DNA of 64,000 nt from assembly GCA_021234155.1 (NCBI GenBank), contig JAJEKV010000027.1, positions 16,276,891 to 16,340,890 on the forward strand. The letters are read 5' to 3'. The DNA is from Isoetes taiwanensis. Taxonomy: Eukaryota; Streptophyta; Lycopodiopsida; Isoetales; Isoetaceae. The notes under the pieces were generated by a model. The model was not told the origin of the DNA and did not search any database. It saw nothing but the letters and a program-made list of their open reading frames with translations. Positions 44,366 to 56,892 of the stretch are shown one piece after another. The position numbers and the translations under genes were made by a program. How positions within the stretch are numbered: position 1 is the stretch's first letter; every line of letters starts with the position of its first letter.

Positions 44366-45622
44366 CAAAACTTATACTAATTTGTCGCAATCATTGTATG
44401 GTAACTAAACATTGCATTAGTGATTTGATGCTATTAAATAAGATGTAGCTATCCTTGATTATTGTGACTGCTAAGAACAATTCTTTGGGCCAAAGGATTT
44501 ATTGCATGTGTTAAGTTCTTGTTGGAAATGGCCTCTTCCTCAAGTCCGGCAGAAGTTGGAGTAAGTGAATTGAGACTGTGATAGGCTACAAAAATTAAGC
44601 AAGAGTGATGCTTTCACATTTCGATGTGTTGTATTTAACTGGCACATTAATGTATGATCTCATTAAACTTTTTCAAAAGATGTCCTGCAGCGTTTTGCTA
44701 ATGTAAACTACATTAGCATCATATACATCATATACTACAGGGTTATTTTGACAACAAACTTAAATATAGTAAAATTTGATCATTTCTTCTGGATTTTATG
44801 AATATGAGAATAGAAGAAATGAATAGGAGGGCGTTCATTGTAGCCCATGCCCTTTCATACAAACAAAAACACGCTCCTTGGGAATCTAACCCAAGTACAT
44901 CCAATGAGTTGTTCAATTGAAATCATACATGAATAGGAGGGCGTTCATTCTAGCCCATGCCCTTCTGCTGCAAATTATTCAAGCATAGAATACCATGCAA
45001 AATATAATATATAGCACAATCATAGGGAGTTCAGGGGAATTTAATTTGGATGTATAAATGACCATACCTTTAACCATAAAAGATATCCCTACAAAAATTG
45101 AATGGGTTGTTTAAATTTAAAAAAAAAACTAGCAAAAGGCACACCAGAAGGCTTTAGCAAGGTCAAATTGGTTAAGGCTTGGTAGTTGGTTTAGGCACGA
45201 AAATTATATCTTCAGGAACTAATGGATATGTTGTGTGTTCAGGTATGTCCTCGAACTACAACCACGTCTCATGATGTATATTTATGTAATTAAATTGGAG
45301 CGATGTATATATATCTGTGGCATATCCGAGTCTTTGACATATTATAGCCACGCCAAAAAAGAAAACACTCAGGGGTTTTTGTGGACTTAGCAGATTTTTT
45401 GCCATTTAAGGCGGGCTATAACATGCCCATGTCCGGCATTTACAGCAATGGGATTAAATTACACAAGAAATATATCTTTTTAGGTATGGGGTTTGTGGCA
45501 CTGAAATTCCCCTCTGCCAAGATTAAAGGATCACGTGTGCAAATTTGGACTGATGGTTGTGCCTGGCTATCAAGGGAAATAAAACCAATGGAGAAAGGTA
45601 ACAGAAAATAGGAGCTGTTAGA
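44366..45622. other. Upstream region of the strictosidine-synthase-like gene
   Basis: No gene is seen. A block GAATAGGAGGGCGTTCATT occurs twice (44821 and 44931), flanking a dispersed repeat also seen near 38640. The gene's promoter should lie in the last few hundred bases, but no clear TATA box was chosen. Confidence 0.45.
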
Positions 45623-47417
45623 ATGCATATAGGAATCGGCATTGGGGCTCTTTTCATTCTGGCAGTCGCCCTATTTGTGGGCACTGATCCATTTGATATA
45701 AATCCGATTCGCACATACCCTGGTTTTGCAGCAAAGTATCTCGACCTTCCCGATCTTTCACAGCTGCCCAAGTTTTTGGAAGACCCTTTGAATAAATTGG
45801 GTCGGGCAGAGCTCAGATTTGTTGATCAGATCCGCGGGCCTGAGAGCATTACTTTTGATAATCAAGGTAGGGGCCCGTATACAGGAGTCAGTGATGGCAG
45901 AATCTTGCGCTGGGATGGACCATCTAAAGGCTGGGTTGAGTTTGCAGTTACATCTGATAATAGGTAAAACTTCTGCTTTTCTTTCTCGTGTTAAGTGGTA
46001 TTTGTTTCGACTTGTGGATCGTATAGGCTAGATGTTTAAGCATTTTGCCTTGAATCATAAATCTTGTAGAAGTTTTCAGTTTATTGATCATATTCTTAAC
46101 AATGTTCTGTATCTAAGTAGTAGTAATCCAATTTATAATCTCTTAGATAAAGCTTTAGTGATGGAGGCGTGATAACACTTGTTCATTACATTATTTGGGG
46201 AAACACAGTAGATTTAAAAGAGTGAGTTTGTTTACAGTTTCTGAATGAAAAATCTTGTAGAATCTATCTTGTAAGGTTGCAACAAATTCAGATATATAGT
46301 TTAATTAGAGCAAATTATAACAGGAACCTTTTGATGACGCAGGACTGAGGAATGCAATCCAGGAGTTCCTCCAATGCCAAAGTTGAAGTATGAGCATCAA
46401 TGTGGCCGTCCCCTTGGCATCAGGTTTAACAAGAGAACTGGGGATCTAGTAATAGCAGATGCATACAAGGGTTTAATGATTGTAGGTCCTGAAGGAGGCC
46501 AGGCTAGGGTTCTTGCAACAGAGGCAGAAGGGGAGCCCTTTGTGTTCACAAATGATCTTGACATAGATGATGATGGTACCATATACTTCACAGACACCAG
46601 CACTAAGTATCAGCGCAGGTATTTCTCAATCTTAAACCTTTTTACTATGTTTAACTAGAACCCTTCATAATATTTCTTAAACCCTTAAGCCGTATCTGGT
46701 TATAATGGTATTTGTACAACCAGGAACTTTATGTTGGCTGTTCTAGAGGGAGACAGTACAGGAAGGCTCCTCAAATATGACCCCAAAACTAAGAAAACCA
46801 CTGTCTTACTTAAGGATCTTGCATTTGCCAATGGGGTTGCACTAAACAAGGACAAATCTTTCTTGGTTATGGCAGAAACTGCAACTGGCAGGTTGGTTTT
46901 TCAAGTCTGTGCTTATGCTATCTGTTTCTTCATAAACTTTTCATATGTGGTTCATATGTATCTACACAGTGACATGCGAATTCAGACTCATTTTCCTGTT
47001 ATTTTGAATTATGCTAGATTGTGGAAATATTGGATTAAGGGACCAAAAGCAGGCAAATCAGAGCTCTTTGCCATAGTACCAGGCCATCCTGATAATGTGA
47101 GACTGAACCCGAAAGGCGATTTTTGGGTAGCAGTCCACTGTCTTAGAAACAAAAATATGGAGTTGTTGGGACCTCGTCCAAAGCTTAGAAACCTTGTTCT
47201 TCGCCTTCCTCTTCCAGTCACATTTTTCAGGTTGTTATTTGTAGGACAACCTGGAGGTTATGTGATGAAGTATGGTTCAGATGGACGGTTTATTGAGGCC
47301 TTGGAAGACAGGTCTAGAAGAGTTGCCCTGCTTAGTGAGGTTGAAGAAAAAGATGGCCAATTGTGGCTTGGGTCTGTTCTCACTTCTCATATTGCAGTGT
47401 TGACTCTTGATTCTTGA
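45623..47417 (+). CDS. Strictosidine-synthase-like / APMAP-type protein, four exons
   Basis: Exons are 45623-45963, 46343-46618, 46724-46891 and 47018-47417. All junctions are GT-AG and keep the frame, giving 1185 coding bases (394 aa). The N-terminus is a hydrophobic signal anchor (IGALFILAVALFVG). It is followed by the six-bladed propeller motifs of this family: GPESITFDNQG, GRPLGIRF, NDLDIDDDGTIYFTDTS, LEGDSTGRLLKYDP, FANGVAL and NPKGDFWVA. Plant members are endomembrane or secreted esterase-like proteins with calcium-binding propellers. Most are not true strictosidine synthases and lack its catalytic glutamate, so alkaloid synthesis should not be assumed. The gene looks intact and is the best-supported functional gene in the window. 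Confidence 0.92.
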
Positions 47418-50400
47418 CAACTTTATTTTAGGGCCATTTGGTCTTTGTGGACAATTCTAAATGAATGTAACAAGCTCATGTTTTGACTTTTATTTTAAGT
47501 ATGTAGAAAGAAATTAGAGCCTTTGACTTTGACTTGTAGAATTGTTTGAATTCAAAGTATAAAATGTGAAGTATTTTCCAACTTGGGATTACATCAAAGA
47601 TACCTTCTCAATTTGATTTTTATCGTCCACATACGCTAAATGGTCTATTGGACCCAAAATACATAGGAACATAATGAGCTCATTACTATGTAGGATTAGA
47701 AAAACTCTGCCCCAAAGGGTTTTTGAGGGAAAAAAACAAGGTGCTGCGCACGAGGGGTTGCCCTTCGGTGTCCAGAGAATGTGTTTTCATGGTTTCTATA
47801 GATGTGTTTTTGCGGTTTCTGTTTCAACGTTTCGTATTGAGTCTTTTCTGTTTTGTCTGGGGCCGTGTGGATGCTATGAACACGGGGTGCCATTTTCTTT
47901 GCGCATGAGTGTTGAGTTTTATTTAGAAGCTGTGTAGGTCAATTGAATTAAGAAATGAATTCGCAGAAAGAGAAGGCTCTGTAAAAAGAATAACGTAACA
48001 ATAACCCCACTCCCTTCTCCTTTATCACAATTGATCAAGTACAATGTACATGTGCAAACCGTCAGACATCTATGAAAGACATTACCTAATTGAACTTGGA
48101 GAGTTGGTCCACTGCATCATTTCCCACCAGAGCTTCTCCAACAAACACTACTGTATCTGGTCTGTTCACATTTATCAACTTGGATAAAGCCTAAAGTATG
48201 TCTCCAGCGGAGAAATCGGCTGTCAAAGGATTGCAGACATTTGCTTGGCTCCTGACGCATCAAATAAAATAAAATATGAGACTAATTTAAATGTTAAATG
48301 GTTTCATCAAATTGAACAGATGCTTTGCTTCCCTCAGTAACACTGCCCAGTGTAAGTCAACACGTGCATGGCACAACATGGAACCTTGAACATCATCTTC
48401 TGGCATGATAGTCTAGATGAAATCTATTTGTTACATTGCATTAGTTAGTATCACGTGAGGATTATAAGAGTTGAGTCATCATGATAGTCAAGATGAAATC
48501 TATTTGTTACATTGCATTAGTTAGTATCATGTGAGGATTATATAGCTGAGTCAATTAGTGTATCTAATATTCTAAGGAGATGTTGCCATGAGCATGGGTT
48601 TAAGACTCTCAAAAATGCCTTGGCAGTTGTGCATAAAGAGAAAAATATGGTGCTGCGCTATGTAATATGCCGCCTTCTTGTTGACAAAACTCTTATATTG
48701 TTTTAGAGCTTGCACACTACATTAGGCCATAAAATATGAGAAAACCCCCAAAATGGAGGGGTTGGTCATGCAACAAAAAGAAAGAAATTTAAAGGAGGTA
48801 GGATGGATTCAAAGGAATAGAATACGATACTATTAACCAATGCCTAAATTTGATTTGCAGTGCTTGCTAAGATTGGCACATCATCTAGCATACATAACAA
48901 CTTTTGTATTTGATTTTTTGGCTTCAGAGACTGATTTGGACTCTCCGGTGCCTGAACCCACATAATGTCCCATGAAGGGAACATAATTGTGATTTTCACG
49001 TTGACATGGCACAATTTCACAGATTTAAGTCTATGTGATAGGAGAGAAGACAGTTTTTAGACATACTATAGTTTATAATCTAAGCCTGAAATGTGGTGAA
49101 ATGTCATATCCCAAGCCATTACGATAGGAGTAATGTTCCAATGCAAGACATTTCTTGGGGTAGGGGCTTGGCCTCGAGAGATGTCCTGCATCTGCATGGA
49201 AACATTACACCTATCGTAATGGAGAGGGGGAGAATATTTGCTAAATTTGAGTGGTTGTGATGCGGCCACCTACAATTTCCTAACAATTTGAGGAGGGCAA
49301 AAGTGGAGGCATTTAATGGTGCCACAATTACGTGTGCATGCATATCCTAACTAGCAACAAAGAATAGTGTCTATTGTCTACTAGGCTCTCAGCTTTGCAA
49401 AGCTTGGAGCCATAATAAAATGCTATTTTTGGCTTGGCACTTATGTAAAAAAAGAAAAGGGGGTTGAAAAATTGTGAGCCTTTTGTCGATGGCAGTTGGG
49501 TTGTCTTTTTTGCTTGGGCGTTAGCTAGGAAGACTTGAAATGCTCAATTAAAAATGCCATCATGCATCTATTTTATTAAACACAATGCAAGTCTGTCATC
49601 TGGGTGGGATGCACTTGCTATGAATTAATTATGTCTGCCGTTTGGTTGTCGTTATAACCATCAACCATCATTAAAAAGCACTAGATCTTGTTAATCATGC
49701 CATTTCCTTCTTAACATAATCATTTTCAACAGACTGTCAGATGTGTCCAGTTCCATTGACTCCTAAAAAACTCAGCTAGATCACAAGGTTGGATTAAAAT
49801 AATGTTGTATAACAGCATTGTACCTGTTACAGCATAGAGATCATCATCATTTGTGGCACTAATAGCACTCAATCATCATGTAGAAGCAGCGAATTTGCAA
49901 AGAATACGCGCTACGTGCCAGTATTTCACTAGTCTCATGTAACTAATCACTGCCACAATCATCAGTTAACAATCAGCAAGAGAATTTCAGAATCATATAC
50001 TCTTTCTTATCATATGAAACATTGTTGATATTATACAAACATGTATGAGAAAAAAATATCTAGGGCAGCATGATGTTGTGGTATAGACTAGTGACTTATG
50101 ATGTTAAATCTGTCTCCAAAAACTAGATGTTTTCGATGCAATGTGTCTTCTTTGAGAATGAGAAGAATGGTGGTCTTTTTCAGCACTGTAACATTTGCAT
50201 CTTACATCTACAACTTCTACAGGACTAGGAATGGCCTTTCAGGCTTCAAAGAGCTAGGACTTTGCATGTTTGTCTTTCTTTTTGATCCTCTGGAACTTAA
50301 AATAGGTATTTTGTCTTCTTCAAGGAACTTCTGATCAGGTTCAGAAAAGGACACCATCCCAGAACAAACAGCCTCTTCATATGACACATGCTTTGCTCTG

Positions 50401-51144
50401 TCTGGGGTTGATCTGTTAGGAAAAAAAATCCTCTTTTCCTTCCTGATGGCTTACAGGCTATTGGAGCTATGGTGCAAAGAAGTAGATCTAGGATGGGGTT
50501 TAGAAGAGACCTTATCTCTGTGTGATGCAGACTTATCTATATATCACAATGAACTCAAAAAGAAATCAGAACAAATTCATGGTTTCTCAATATTGCAGAT
50601 GTTAACTCCTATGCACAAAGGATCATAGGATGCAGGCATTCCATGACACCTGGAACAGTAACAGCAGGCAATGACCTATACAACATAGGTACCAATGGCA
50701 CTGCCAGAAGACAAGAATATTTCTACCTTATCTGCAATTAAATATAACCCCAATATAGTCTCTGACTCTAACATAATCTTGACTCTGAAATGCACTTGGG
50801 TTTATGTAAATGCAAACTGGCACATCAAACAAAGTCCAATGTATATGTGCAGAGAATAGGTGTTCCTCTTGCTAAGGACCCAACAAGCAGATCAACAACA
50901 GAGTTGATGGATGGTTTTTTATTAGCCTCTGATATTGCTCATTCGTGAAGAAGTGCAATGCAGCATATGGAACATTTCTTACAACGTAGCACCATTTCCT
51001 CTAATAAATCAAGAAAAGCAGAAAAAGCTAATTTATTACTGGCCAGTTCTTGTGACACATGGGAAACGATGCATGTCGTCCTAACAATGGGGAAACATCC
51101 TAGCTTTCCTGCTCTACACAATTGCCCTCAACGCATTTAAAAAA
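47418..51144. other. Non-coding interval with a tandem duplication
   Basis: No supported gene. Short frames such as those near 47.7 kb and 50.1 kb show no conserved motifs. A tandem duplication is listed separately. Confidence 0.5.
48404..48554. repeat. Tandem duplication, ~76-bp unit
   Basis: The unit beginning CATGATAGTC at 48404 is repeated from 48480 with a few substitutions, for two copies. Confidence 0.85.
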
Positions 51145-52700
51145 TTAAAGGTCTTCAACATCTACAAGATATACTATGCAATAGCTTTTACCAGAATTAG
51201 CATACTTGTAAAAGCCTCTGATTCCCTCTGTTTGAAATATAGAAATCAAAGGACAACTCATCCCTAAAGTCTGAGAACTGCCAGCTTGCATCTGAAAAGG
51301 ATATCCATAAAAAACATCTCTTAACACTGGATAATTTGCCATGCTAAACAATTCGGAAGAATTTAGGGTTCTTGGGTTACTTCCCTTCACTACACTGCTG
51401 CAATAGACAGATACTGCTCCAGCGCGAAGATAGATATGTCTTGACTCCTGCCTTCTGGCATATTTTGGATCAAGTCTGAGCTCCCTTTCCATCAAAGAAA
51501 AAATGGTGCCTCTGGTGCCAACCCTAGGCTTTTCTTTCTCCAGTTCGTGAACAGAAACCCCTTTTTCTTTTGCAGCATCCATTCTTCCAAAAGGCAATCA
51601 ATCCAAGCTCTAAGAAATACAGACACAAATTTTCTGCTCAATAAAAGCTATAATATGGCGAGATCAATTTTTATACTGGCAACATGAACCCAAGCAGGTA
51701 ACTAATAAGCTAAGGGTGTCCGACATCTGGATGGGACCTGATTTTGCACTTCATTACTTTTCGTGGACCTTGTCACCTGCATGGGTTCTAGTTCGGGATT
51801 ATCGCACCAACTAGAGAATAATATCTGATCTTCCTGGGAAGAAAGGGATTCTGGAATCACTGCTACTTCCTGCACAAGAGCAATAAGATAGATATGCATG
51901 CATCCAATGATTAGTATAAAGGAAGTGGATGCTTGCTTACTTCAGATATGCCATGTGTTTCTAAAGCTACAATATAATCGAGAATAATGGTGTCATCCGC
52001 ATCCCTCATAATTATTAAGGAATATGTTAGAATCTATAGGTCCTAACATCATAGACCGTCCTACTATGCCATATCTGGATGAACTAATGCTCCGCCACCA
52101 AATCCTTGACAGCCTTTGCGTGTGTTCAAAAGCTTTTATACCTTCAATGCAAGCATACCATCTACTAAATCAACTGGTTCACTATCCCCTGTCTTACAAT
52201 TAACATAGAAATTACTCGTTTATAAACTCATTCTACAAAGCAAGTATTTTATGAATATATATCTGCATGAGAATCTCGAGAAATCCAATAAGCAACTTAC
52301 CATACGTGACAATACCTTCTTCCACATCCCCATGAGAGACCATGGCTTGAAGCATTCCAACTCTTCGTCATTTCCTAACCAAGAAACAAGCTTTGTTACC
52401 AAGAGTGCTTTATCAAGACTTGACTTTAAAAATAATCTGGATTTCTTAGATATTATATTTATGAAGACTGATAAGCTGAAAGCTATCCCTCCAAATCTAA
52501 CCAATAAACAGCTACTATGAACAGTATATTGAGAATACCAGCTCATGTGTTACGGAAGATGATCCAGCTTCTTCATCCTTGTGGAACGAAGCTTTTGGGA
52601 ACGCTCTTTTATTGCCTCTGGTGCTGACGGACTTGGAAGGACCCCCAGCCGGTTAGCCAGTTCGAACAGTGGCCCCCAGCAACAGGAGTGACCGCCAATT
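51145..52700 (-). CDS. Exon-like blocks of an unidentified multi-exon gene
   Basis: Several minus-strand open blocks end or start at plausible splice sites. They are: about 52700-52554 (GPLFELANRLGVLPSPSAPE); about 52515-52301 (LVTKLVSWLGNDEELECF, donor GTAAGT); 52188-52142 (DSEPVDLVDGMLALK); 52004-51941 (DADDTIILDYIVALETHG, donor GTAAGC); 51869-51777 (EVAVIPESLSSQEDQ, 31 codons, both phases zero); and a longer block 51597-51145 (PRVGTRGTIFSLMEREL). The 52142/52004 junction does not keep frame, so a small exon is missing or the gene is damaged. Residue composition looks genuinely coding. I do not recognise the protein, and one gene is an assumption. Confidence 0.45.
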
Positions 52701-52851
52701 TACTGCCAGTGGCAAGTTTGTAGCAGTTTTCCGCATATTCTAAGGATATACTAGCATATATCAAGAATATGCCTAAAACCCACACAAACAAGGGATTGCC
52801 CCCTAGGGGCAACCTAAAAACTAATACCAACCTTATCGTCTAAGTGCAATC

Positions 52852-52876
52852 TTTTTTTTTTTTTTTTTTTTTTTTT
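52852..52876 (-). repeat. Poly-T tract (possible retroposon tail)
   Basis: 25 consecutive T, which on the minus strand would be the tail of an inserted retroposon ending here. No target duplication was found. Confidence 0.4.
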
Positions 52877-55800
52877 AAACCCATTGGATATCAATAAAAT
52901 ACATACAATTAAAACCATTGGATGACGTGGATAACATAATTTACACTGAAACCATTGCAGCGCATCACAAAGAGGCAAAAAGAGAGGACCTTATATGTAT
53001 GACTCGGCTTGAAATAAGAACGGCAATAATACACGGAAATCCAGAAAGAAATCCGGAATAAAAATTTGGAACCAAGAACAGAAATGGAAGAAGATGGAAA
53101 ATCCAGAACAATGAAGCAAGGAAAATCATCTGTAAGTACAAGGAAAATCGTCTGCAGCAAACTCGTCTGAAGAACACAGCCATGGCTGCATAGAGGATCC
53201 ACTGGCCAGGAAGTTGAACCCCGTAAAAGCCTTACTAGTAACCTGCCCATGCCTTCCCACTCTATTGTATTCTATTCTGGCTGCGTCCAGATCCAGGAGC
53301 TATGCTACCCAGGGCAAAATCCGACCCAGATGACGGCGAACCCGTCATAGATGCAGTAGATGGCAAACCCAGATGCAACAGATGGCAAATTCGACAGTCA
53401 TCTCCATGTCCTGCACAAAACCCGAAGGAACCCAACCAATACGGCCAGATCTGGCAGCATGAGGATCTCAACTAGTATCAGCCAATAAGCTAGATCTGGC
53501 ACTCTGCTGCAACCACATGCCGCAGCTAACGACATGAATTGCAGGCCCTGAGGACCGCGCCCAAAAAAGGAAAGACCCTACTTTCTAAAATGTTAAAATA
53601 TTAAACCATTACCCAATAAGCCATACAAATTAGAACCTCATTCCAAACCTTTAAAAAAACTTTCGAAATCATCTATAGCAAATCTTATAGCAATGGATCT
53701 ACTGAGAGAGTAGGTTTCCCAATGAAAAATGAAACTGGTGGTCTGGCGGGGGGAATTTTTTTTGGGTGTTAATTTTGTTGGCCGTGCGATTGGGCTGTGG
53801 ACGAACCTGGACGTCGGGATGAAAGGGGCCTGAAATAGCAAGAACATGAGCCTGAACTGATGGCATAGAATGGGCGATGCCAGGAAGACCAGTTCCGGGC
53901 GTGGAGGATTGGGTGACGCCTGGCGATGCTGCTGGGCCGAAAACAGACTGACATCTTTCAACTGCTTGTACGTTTGTTCTTCTGTCTGAGCGCCATGCCG
54001 AGCAGCCAAGGATCTGTGGAGGCCAACACTGCAAAATAGATGGCGCTGGAGGAGCTCCGAGTCTGCAAATATATGGCTTCCTTGTGTGTAGTCTGCCATA
54101 GCCAAATCTTGGTCCATCCATGTCACTCTGCTGTAGTTCTTAGATTGTTTTGCGCACGAGTTTGTTTGTTTGGGTCAGGGATCTTTAATCTGTGAGGTTG
54201 AATGAAATGCTTGAATCTGGGATCTTTAATCTGTGAGCTTCAATTGATTTGCCTGGGAATGGGCTTTCCGCTTCCGCGGCTTCCTCTTACGGCGTTTGTT
54301 CAGGGCCACATTTAGAATAGAATACAAACCTAACACACACAGGCCTGGCCGGAATCGGTTGCCTGACAGGAATCGGTTCTGAGATTTTTGTACTTCTGGA
54401 ATTGTTTTTTGGGAATTTATGCTATTCATATTCTTCTCTATGCCTGAAGGCCGCCATAGATGAGAGATGTGAGTTCTCCATTCCGGCAGAGCTTCACTTG
54501 TAGCAAATAAAATTTCCCTGCTCTTCCTTCGCCGTGGTCGTTCTGCCCTGCTTGCCACGTGTACGGCACTAACTTTTTGCTGGGACTCAATGGCTTTGCT
54601 GGACGGCTGTTATTTTTTATCTTTTTTATCGTGTTAAAAAAAAGAGCGAGTAGGAGGGTAAGAGCGAGTAGGAAAAGATAATGAGAGATTATGTTGGGAA
54701 ATGGTTTTCATAAAAAAAAAAAAAATTGAAAAAAAAAAGTTTTAATTAAAATTAGGGGATTTTTTTGTGTGTGGTCTTTTTTTTTGGCGTTTGTGCTTTT
54801 TAGCTGTGACAGGATCTTTTTTTTTTTTAATTTAGGGATTTGGTGTCGGAGGTAACCTGAGGGGCTTCGCCTCTCATCCAAATAGGGCGGCGGCATGCAA
54901 ATGCAATATAGACATGTGGGCAAAACTGGCCGCAAGGATAGCGCCCTTGACTATGGATCTCAAAGAAGCAAAGACCCTACTTAGTACTTACCCAATGCAG
55001 AGAAACAGGTGTTAATTTTTAGGATAATGCACAATCGATGCAAATGGCCGTGCAAAAGATATCATGGGCTGTTGTTTGGATATATTGTTTGCCCACAGGC
55101 TCGACGACTAGATATTTAGAGTCCTGGGTTTGAAGGCCCTTTCCGTTTCTGCTATGGGAATAAAGAATAGAATAACCATTCATAAATTGGTTAAACATGT
55201 GCTCAGAAGCCATGGCCGGCTTCTGTGAGCCATGGCAGGCTGGCCAGTTTTTGGTAGGCTGGCCGATTGGAGGGCAAGGGCTGGCCGGAATGTTCGTAGC
55301 ACAGAAAGATACCATAGCCTAGTTTGCCAAACAAAAACCGAAGGACTCAATACCTGGGACCTAGACAGGCATGGATCTAGTGGTAGGGCTTGTATTGCAA
55401 GCTCTGGCTCTGGCGTTCTTTTAGGGTGCTTTCCCATGAGATTGGCGACCTGGAAATCTGGGTCCAGGTCAAAAACCTCAGTGTTAAGAAATGCTTGGTG
55501 ATTACTTCTGATTCAGGTCAAAAACCTGAGTCTTTGAGGTTGAGGCGCCCACGGGAACCTGCACGCCCTTATCTGAACCTCAAGACAACCTTGAGGTCGG
55601 AGATCCATGGGAAAGCACCCTTATTCTGGTAGAAGGAGAATGAGGAAAAGTTGAAAGAGAATGAGGAAAAGCTGAAGGACGTTCCAAATTGAAGCTGAAG
55701 AAAAAAAAATTCCAAATCCTTTTTTTTTTTTTTGAAGAACGTGTTTTTCTTTATATTATACACTCAAAATATTACAAAGTACTTCCAGAAGTAAGAAATG

Positions 55801-56522
55801 TCCCTGAAGCATCAATCACTTTTATGATCACTCCATATTCACTTTTAGAAATTCCAAATCTTTTGTTGTGGTTGTTTATGGCTGGTTTGGTTGAACTTTT
55901 TATTTATTAATTTTTTTTTTTAATAAATATAACATTTTCCATAACATCTGCCTTTATGTAATTCTACATGTTGCTCAAGCACCACTAAAATGTAGAGATG
56001 CTTGTAAGGCTTGATAATGCATACAAAGGTGAACAATGGTAAAGGAATATTTCCTTGGCTCATGAGCCTACCTAGGGTCGGTATGCACTTGTATCAAATG
56101 GCTACAATAGACTGCTCACAGATAGTTTTGTGGTCCAAGGTAAAGCAATAGTAACAATAGAAAAAATAATACTAGGTAATAAAACCAATCACAATTGCTC
56201 TTTTTTTACTATGCTTAATCCTTCGTCCTTTTGTTCTTTTTTGAAGGATAACAAAAATTAAATTAATAAGAAACAAAGTACATGAAGAATGGTATATGAG
56301 AACACTTGACCAGGCAACTGTAGTTGCATGATAGCTCATATATCACATATTCTCACCCTACATCCCCTCTTAAGGAATGAACAATGTGAAGCGTCCTTTC
56401 CCAACTTTAAATGTTGCAGATCAAGTGGATGCTTGGTAGAACATATATAGTTTTATAACTGAGGAATCATGGCCTCGAGTTGCTTCTAGGGATTTGCCAG
56501 TTACAGGCCACCAGATGATCAT
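52877..56522. other. Non-coding interval with homopolymer runs
   Basis: No supported gene. It has several A/T runs, notably poly-T at 55721-55738 next to GAAGAACGTG. That resembles the 3' end of the LINE at 37485 and could be another LINE tail. Open frames near 53.7-54.5 kb lack recognisable motifs. Confidence 0.45.
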
Positions 56523-56892
56523 CTATATGTTTCTTTTTGTTAGCAATGTTCTCTTATTTTTTTTACTGTTTAACTTACTCAAATAAGTAAGAAATTGGCA
56601 TACGGCCTCGCATTCCAAAGGAATCATTCCACAGTTGGCCAGCATTATTTCATATGGAGTTTGTACCTTCGCTCCCAATTCTGCATGTAAGAATTTCTTT
56701 TGCACTTTCCATTTTTTGCCATTGGACTAGAGGTAGCCCCGGCCCCCAGACTTCATAGTCGTATAGAACCACAACATGTGCTAACGTTTCGAAAAGCATC
56801 ATCTTTAAAGTAAACTTCCATATGTTTGCCTTCACACATTTTCGTTGCATTGCAAAAATAACTGTCTGATTCCATCTAAAGTGTTTGTCCAT
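56523..56892 (-). mobile_element. LINE reverse transcriptase fragment
   Basis: Two frames separated by a frameshift encode the region after the RT catalytic domain in plant LINE-type proteins: FETLAHVVVLYDYEVWGPGLP, then GAKVQTPYEIMLANCGMIPLE. The fragment has no RT catalytic core, and the 5' part is missing. A T-rich stretch with GAAGGATAAC near 56235 may mark its 3' end. Confidence 0.78.

Noticed and set aside
47674-47937. Plus-strand 87-codon frame after the strictosidine-synthase-like gene
   Set aside because: No start context, no domain and overlapping frames on both strands.
52609-52830. 73-codon minus-strand frame at the edge of the exon-like blocks
   Set aside because: A different frame of the same bases reads more convincingly as coding (ELANRLGVLPSPSAPE), so this frame is likely spurious.
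53638-54558. Overlapping minus-strand frames near 53.7-54.5 kb
   Set aside because: No recognisable motif and competing frames of similar length, so not supported as genes.
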